In this document: positions 60,787 through 64,000 of the stretch, in pieces
Layout: every line of letters begins with the position of its first letter
How positions within the stretch are numbered: the stretch's first letter is position 1
Source: Streptomyces brasiliensis
GTDB lineage: Bacteria > Actinomycetota > Actinomycetes > Streptomycetales > Streptomycetaceae
NCBI RefSeq assembly: GCF_014647875.1
Contig: NZ_BMQA01000014.1
Location: forward strand, 1 to 64,000
Length of the DNA: 64,000 nucleotides
Reading direction: 5' to 3'
Position numbers and translations under genes: made by a program
The notes under the pieces: model-generated
What the model saw: the letters and a program-made list of their open reading frames with translations, nothing else
Told to the model about the DNA's origin: nothing
Databases searched by the model: none

Positions 60787-61509
60787 ATGACCAGTCAACT
60801 GTTCGCGATCTGCTTCAATGCGACCCGGCCCGCGGGCCTGGCGCGGTTCTGGTCCGGGGTCCTGGGCTGGGAGTTGGCCGACGGTCCGGACGACGACGTC
60901 GCGATCCTGCCCCCTGATACCGCCGGATTCCGCATCCGCTTCCTGCCGAGCCAGGAGCCGAAGATCGGTCAGAATCGCGCGCACTTCGACCTGACGAGCA
61001 CCTCCCCGGAGGATCAGCTCCAGACGGTGGCCAGGGCACTGGAGTTGGGGGGGAAACACATCGATGTGGGTCAACTCCCGGAAGAGGGGCATGTGGTGCT
61101 CGCCGATCCAGACGGCAACGAGTTCTGCGTCATCGAGGCGGGCAACAAGTTTCTCGCCGACACCGGCTTCATCGGAGCGCTGGCCTGCGACGGTACGCAG
61201 GAGGTCGGTTACTTCTGGAGCGAGGCGCTGCGGTGGCCGCTGGTCTGGGACCAGGAGCAGGAGACCGCGATTCAATCGTCGAACGGCGGTACGAAGATCA
61301 CGTGGGGTGGTCCTCCGGTGGCGCCGAAGACGGGCACGAACAGGCTGTACTTCGAGCTGGCGCTCCTCGCCGAAGCCGACTGGGAGGCGGAGGTGGACCG
61401 CCTGATCTCGCTCGGTGCGACGCGCACCGGCACCGGCGAGGACGGCGGTGGCCGGACGCTGATGCTCGACCCTGACGGCAACGAGTTCTCCGTACAGAGG
61501 CCCCGGTAG
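60787..61509 (+). CDS. Double VOC-domain (glyoxalase-like) protein
   Basis: Two vicinal-oxygen-chelate domains in tandem. Residues 1-118 start LFAICFNATRPAGLARFWSG and end VVLADPDGNEFCVIE. Residues 125-240 start FIGALACDGTQEVGYFWSEA and end LMLDPDGNEFSVQ. The metal-ligand Glu in PDGNEF is kept in both. VOC proteins include dioxygenases, isomerases and antibiotic-binding proteins; this length and pattern are common in Streptomyces with unknown substrate. ATG 60787 lies 11 nt after GGAG. Confidence 0.85.
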   Translation: MTSQLFAICFNATRPAGLARFWSGVLGWELADGPDDDVAILPPDTAGFRIRFLPSQEPKIGQNRAHFDLTSTSPEDQLQTVARALELGGKHIDVGQLPEEGHVVLADPDGNEFCVIEAGNKFLADTGFIGALACDGTQEVGYFWSEALRWPLVWDQEQETAIQSSNGGTKITWGGPPVAPKTGTNRLYFELALLAEADWEAEVDRLISLGATRTGTGEDGGGRTLMLDPDGNEFSVQRPR

Positions 61510-61659
61510 CGGGGCTGTTGTCGGGTGGGCTGTGTTTCCTAGGTGTTCGCCTGTGAAACGCCGTCACCCGGCGGACGCGTCCGGGGTGAACCGTGTTTCA
61601 AGAGTTGTTGCGAACGGCTCGACGGTTTGAAACCACGCATGAAACCGTCGGAGCTTGTG

Positions 61660-61880
61660 AGCGACGACTTCAAGCGCGTGGAATGGCACGACTGTCCGAT
61701 GTCCACCTGTGCCGCCCCCGCGGGCTCGCCGTGCCGCACCGGCAAGGGCCAGGTGGCCATCCAGTACCACGCCGCCCGCTTTCGCCTCGTGCCCCAACTC
61801 GCCAAGCCCCTCAACGTGCCGACCTCCGCTGTGCGCAAGCCCGCGACCGTCATGCGGATGCTCCGCGAGCACGGCGAGCA
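61660..61880 (+). pseudogene. Zinc-finger domain scrap from a recombinase-type gene
   Basis: The plus strand reads HDCPMSTCAAPAGSPCRTGK and AIQYHAARFRLVPQLAKPLN, like the small CxxxxC...C...H zinc-finger domain common on Streptomyces mobile elements. It is open into the fructosamine-kinase frame but has its own composition and no start, so I treat it as a fused remnant. Confidence 0.5.
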
Positions 61881-61989
61881 GACAGCGGCCGCCTCGGCGG
61901 CGCAGCCGAGCTGTACAACCGCAGCCCCGAGCGTTGTGCAGGGCTGCACACCACCTGGCCGTAGCTGTACGAGAACAGGGCAGTATCTG

Positions 61990-62874
61990 GTGACAGACTC
62001 AGCGTCCTTCCTGCTCGAACGTTTGCACGCGGCCGACCTGACCGACGTCGTCGCGGTCGAGCCGGCCACTGGAGGCCTCGCGGCAACCGCGGGGCTCGCG
62101 CGCCGCGGTGACGGCACGTCGGTGTTCGTCAAGGCGTTCGGCGAGCCGCCGTCGGACGACGCCTTCGCCGCGGAGGCCGAAGGGCTCACCGTGCTGCGCG
62201 AGGCGGGCGGGGTCGCCACGCCCGAGATCATCCTCGCGGACCGCGACCTGCTCGTACTGTCCGTGCTGCAGCCCCGGCCTGGTACCGAGGGCTTCTGGGA
62301 GCAGCTCGCGCATGCACTCGCCCACCTGCACACCACCACGCGCCACCCCCGGTTCGGGTGGCACCGGGACAATTGGCTGGGCCGTCGCCGGCAGGTCAAC
62401 ACCTGGGAAGACGACGGGTTCGAGTTCTTCGCCCAGCACCGTCTGCTGCGCTGGCTCGGCGAACGTCGCGTCCAGGAGGCGCTCGACGCCGCGGACCGGG
62501 CGGCGCTGGAGCGGCTGTGCGACCGGCTGCCCGAGCTGCTGCCGGTCAGGGCCGCGTGCCTGACGCACGGCGACCTGTGGGCGCTGAACGTCATGGCCAC
62601 CCTCGACGGGCGGCCCGCGGTGATCGACCCGGCCGTGTCGTACACGTGGGCCGAGGTCGACCTGGCCCACCTGTGGACGACGGCGCCACCGCCCGAGGCG
62701 TCCGTGTTCTTCGAGCTGTACGCCGAGCTGACCGGACTCGAGCGCGACTGGCGCGACCGGATGCCGATCCTCCAGCTACGCCAGCACCTGGCCGTGATCG
62801 CCCAGTTCGACCCCGACTGGGGCGCCGCCGACCTCGTGCGCGCCACGCTCGCCCCGTTCCGGCAGCGGCCCTGA
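61990..62874 (+). CDS. Fructosamine kinase family protein
   Basis: From GTG 61990 the 294-residue product has ATGGLAATAGLARRGDGTSV and FVKAF (nucleotide-binding Lys), a helical middle with HLHTTTRHPRFGWHRDNWLG, and the catalytic loop LTHGDLWALNVMATLDGRPA with VIDPAVSYTWAEVDLAHLW (Asp of the DFG-equivalent). The family phosphorylates ketosamines on glycated proteins or small amines and so repairs glycation damage. The ribosome binding site is weak; the frame upstream belongs to a zinc-finger scrap. Confidence 0.85.
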   Translation: MTDSASFLLERLHAADLTDVVAVEPATGGLAATAGLARRGDGTSVFVKAFGEPPSDDAFAAEAEGLTVLREAGGVATPEIILADRDLLVLSVLQPRPGTEGFWEQLAHALAHLHTTTRHPRFGWHRDNWLGRRRQVNTWEDDGFEFFAQHRLLRWLGERRVQEALDAADRAALERLCDRLPELLPVRAACLTHGDLWALNVMATLDGRPAVIDPAVSYTWAEVDLAHLWTTAPPPEASVFFELYAELTGLERDWRDRMPILQLRQHLAVIAQFDPDWGAADLVRATLAPFRQRP

Positions 62875-62920
62875 GCTCGGCTCAGAAGATCACTGCCTTC
62901 GGGCCGCTGTGAGGGAGCCA

Positions 62921-62938
62921 TGGCCGTCACATACTTGT
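62921..62938 (+). pseudogene. Duplicate of the start of the 9299 gene, stopped at once
   Basis: GAGGGAGCC and ATGGCCGTCACATACTTG followed by TAG repeat the ribosome binding site and first six codons (MAVTYL) of the 9299 gene with only two or three differences. After the stop the sequences diverge. A remnant of a paralogous gene. Confidence 0.5.
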
Positions 62939-63113
62939 AGCGCTGTCCGTCGCGCAGGAGGACCCGGAGGACATGGACGCGGTGGCGAGCGCGAGCAAGC
63001 ACGGCTTGGATGCGGTGCTTGTCCCGCTCCGTCTCACCTCGCCCTGCTCGTGCGTCGGCACGAAGCCGGAACGGGCCGTGGACGGGTCGGGTGGGTGTTG
63101 TCCGGGCTCCGGG

Positions 63114-63809
63114 TCACTCGCGTCTGCCGGCGCGGTCGGCGGTGAGGCGGGCCTCGAAGCCGTCGAGGAGGGACTGAAGGCCGAACGCGAAGGTGTCGTC
63201 GGGCGCTGCGGCGTACTGCGTGGCGGACGTGGTGTCGAGGCGTTCGCGCAGGCGCGGGAACTGCATGGCGATCTCGGTGGCGCGTGTCATGGCGTCGGCC
63301 ATCAGTTGCTCGGCGTCTGCGCCGCTCTTGCTCAGGCGGCGGTTCAGCGAGACCTGTGCGGCGGGACCGAGTGTGCTGCCGAGCACGAAGGTGAGCACGG
63401 TGGCGGCCGCGCGGTCCGCGTCGTCCGCGGCGAAGCCCGCCCTTTCGTAGATGGCGAGGCTGAGGTCGTTGTGCCGGGCCTGGCCGGGTCCGTACAGGAG
63501 GTGGCTGCCGAACGCCTGGCCGAGCCACGGGTGCCGGGTGAGCATCGCGTGCATGCCGACGGCGTGGGCGGTGGCGGCCGTGCGCCAGTCGGTGGCGTCG
63601 AGATCTGGCAGGTCGACCTCGTGCCAGATCGCGTCGCTGGCGAGTCGGACCAGGTCGTCCTTGGTCTTGATGTGCCAGTAGACGGCCGTGGCGGCCGAGC
63701 CGAGGCGTTTCGCCAGGCTCCGCATGTTGAGGCCGTCCAGTCCCTCGTCGTCGAGCAGCTCGATGGCCGCACGGACGATCCGGTCTGCGGTCAGTGTGTC
63801 TCGCGGCAT
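63114..63809 (-). CDS. TetR-family repressor
   Basis: The HTH (IVRAAIELLDDEGLDGLNMR, SLAKRLGSAATAVYWHIKTK) is like that of tetracycline-type TetR proteins, and a helical C-terminal domain follows (HAMLTRHPWLGQAFGSHLLY, AAATVLTFVLGSTLGPAAQV), about 231 residues. ATG 63809; an in-frame ATG 9 nt upstream is an alternative. It is divergent from a serine hydrolase gene and has two TGAAC-type sites in between, so it likely represses itself and the hydrolase. Confidence 0.88.
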   Translation of the reverse strand: MPRDTLTADRIVRAAIELLDDEGLDGLNMRSLAKRLGSAATAVYWHIKTKDDLVRLASDAIWHEVDLPDLDATDWRTAATAHAVGMHAMLTRHPWLGQAFGSHLLYGPGQARHNDLSLAIYERAGFAADDADRAAATVLTFVLGSTLGPAAQVSLNRRLSKSGADAEQLMADAMTRATEIAMQFPRLRERLDTTSATQYAAAPDDTFAFGLQSLLDGFEARLTADRAGRRE

Positions 63810-63824
63810 GGCAAGCATCTTACT

Positions 63825-63837
63825 TGAACTTAGTTCA
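63825..63837. promoter_or_regulatory. Putative TetR operator 1
   Basis: TGAACTTAGTTCA is a perfect palindrome around its central base, 16 nt before the TetR ATG. Confidence 0.6.
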
Positions 63838-63883
63838 TGTCACGTCTTGCACTTTGTTCGAGCGCTGACCTACGCTCCTTCTC

Positions 63884-63896
63884 GTACTTAGTTCAA
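63884..63896. promoter_or_regulatory. Putative TetR operator 2
   Basis: GTACTTAGTTCAA carries the CTTAGTTCA core of site 1 with an altered left arm, 59 nt away and 20 nt before the serine hydrolase ATG. Confidence 0.5.
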
Positions 63897-63915
63897 GCAT
63901 CCGGAGGGGGATCGC

Positions 63916-64000
63916 ATGTCGCAGGACAAGCTGTCGGAGTTCGTCAAGGCGCAGGCCACGGAGCTCGGCGTGCCCGGTGTCGCCGTCGGAGTGCTCCTGG
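63916..64000 (+). CDS. Serine hydrolase (class C beta-lactamase-like), partial
   Basis: From ATG 63916, 5 nt after GGAGGGGG, the product begins MSQDKLSEFVKAQATELGVP and GVAVGVLL, the N-terminus usual for beta-lactamase-family serine hydrolases. It is cut by the window end, so the SxxK motif is not visible. Its position opposite the TetR gene suggests control by that repressor. Confidence 0.65.
   Translation, partial: MSQDKLSEFVKAQATELGVPGVAVGVLL

Noticed and set aside
62973..63827. 284-codon frame on the plus strand
   Set aside because: Shadow of the TetR gene at 63114-63809 on the minus strand, with Gly/Val/Ala/Arg-rich composition.
1..64000. CRISPR arrays, rRNA and tRNA genes
   Set aside because: No regularly spaced identical repeats, no tRNA-like cloverleaf with TTCGA arm in proper context, and no rRNA sequence were recognised.

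Overview
The window is high-GC (about 70%), third-position-GC-biased DNA with GTG and TTG starts, many Tat or Sec secreted proteins and mycothiol-dependent enzyme families. This is what a Streptomyces (or close relative) chromosome looks like. The very high load of broken genes and insertion-sequence scraps (IS5, IS3, IS256, IS1182, TnpB, Tn3, tyrosine recombinase) suggests a rearranged chromosome arm rather than the core. No complete insertion sequence, rRNA, tRNA or CRISPR array was seen.

Layout. 0-9.6 kb: truncated SDR gene, CGNR-type regulator, SpoIIE-type phosphatase, badly decayed DEAH helicase, secreted L,D-transpeptidase, secreted CocE/NonD hydrolase, recombinase scrap, HAD phosphatase, small alpha/beta protein. 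9.6-15.7 kb: IS scraps, a coiled-coil/winged-helix protein, broken GMC oxidoreductase, GNAT, TnpB scrap, small secreted protein. 15.7-19.3 kb: a CHAT (caspase-like) protease gene followed after 2 nt by a TPR gene that carries one in-frame TGA. 19.3-24.4 kb: a 5'-truncated NHL-repeat protein and two Tat-exported phospholipases C facing each other. 24.8-29.5 kb: TetR remnant, RTX-like secreted protein, DUF2071, membrane protein, and an Lrp regulator divergent from an EamA exporter. 29.9-32.2 kb: single-domain globin, flavohaemoprotein-like globin reductase and DivIVA-like coiled-coil protein. 32.7-40.4 kb: two-component system, mycothiol-dependent isomerase, then lipoprotein / HlyD-like adaptor / ABC ATPase / MacB-like permease. 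40.5-46.7 kb: EthD/TetR divergent pair with two palindromic operators, Imm1-like immunity protein, DUF1707 protein, pyridoxamine-phosphate-oxidase-like protein, SARP remnant, second mycothiol-dependent enzyme. 46.7-56 kb: alpha/beta hydrolase, membrane protein plus multicopper oxidase, thermolysin-family protease and a truncated relative. 56-60.1 kb: two paralogous methyltransferases, one fused to a MerR DNA-binding domain, flanking a frameshifted histidine acid phosphatase. 60.1-64 kb: Tn3 transposase remains, double-VOC protein, fructosamine-kinase family protein, and a TetR regulator divergent from a serine hydrolase cut by the window end.

The best candidates for something undescribed are three. 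(1) The sensor domain of the histidine kinase and the lipoprotein of the neighbouring export operon share the same four-cysteine pattern. (2) A MerR regulator has a SAM methyltransferase where TipA-type regulators carry their drug-binding domain, with a free-standing paralogue of that methyltransferase 2 kb away. (3) The CHAT protease-TPR pair is truncated at a head-to-head junction with an NHL-repeat gene.

All family assignments are from reading motifs by eye; no search or alignment program was run.
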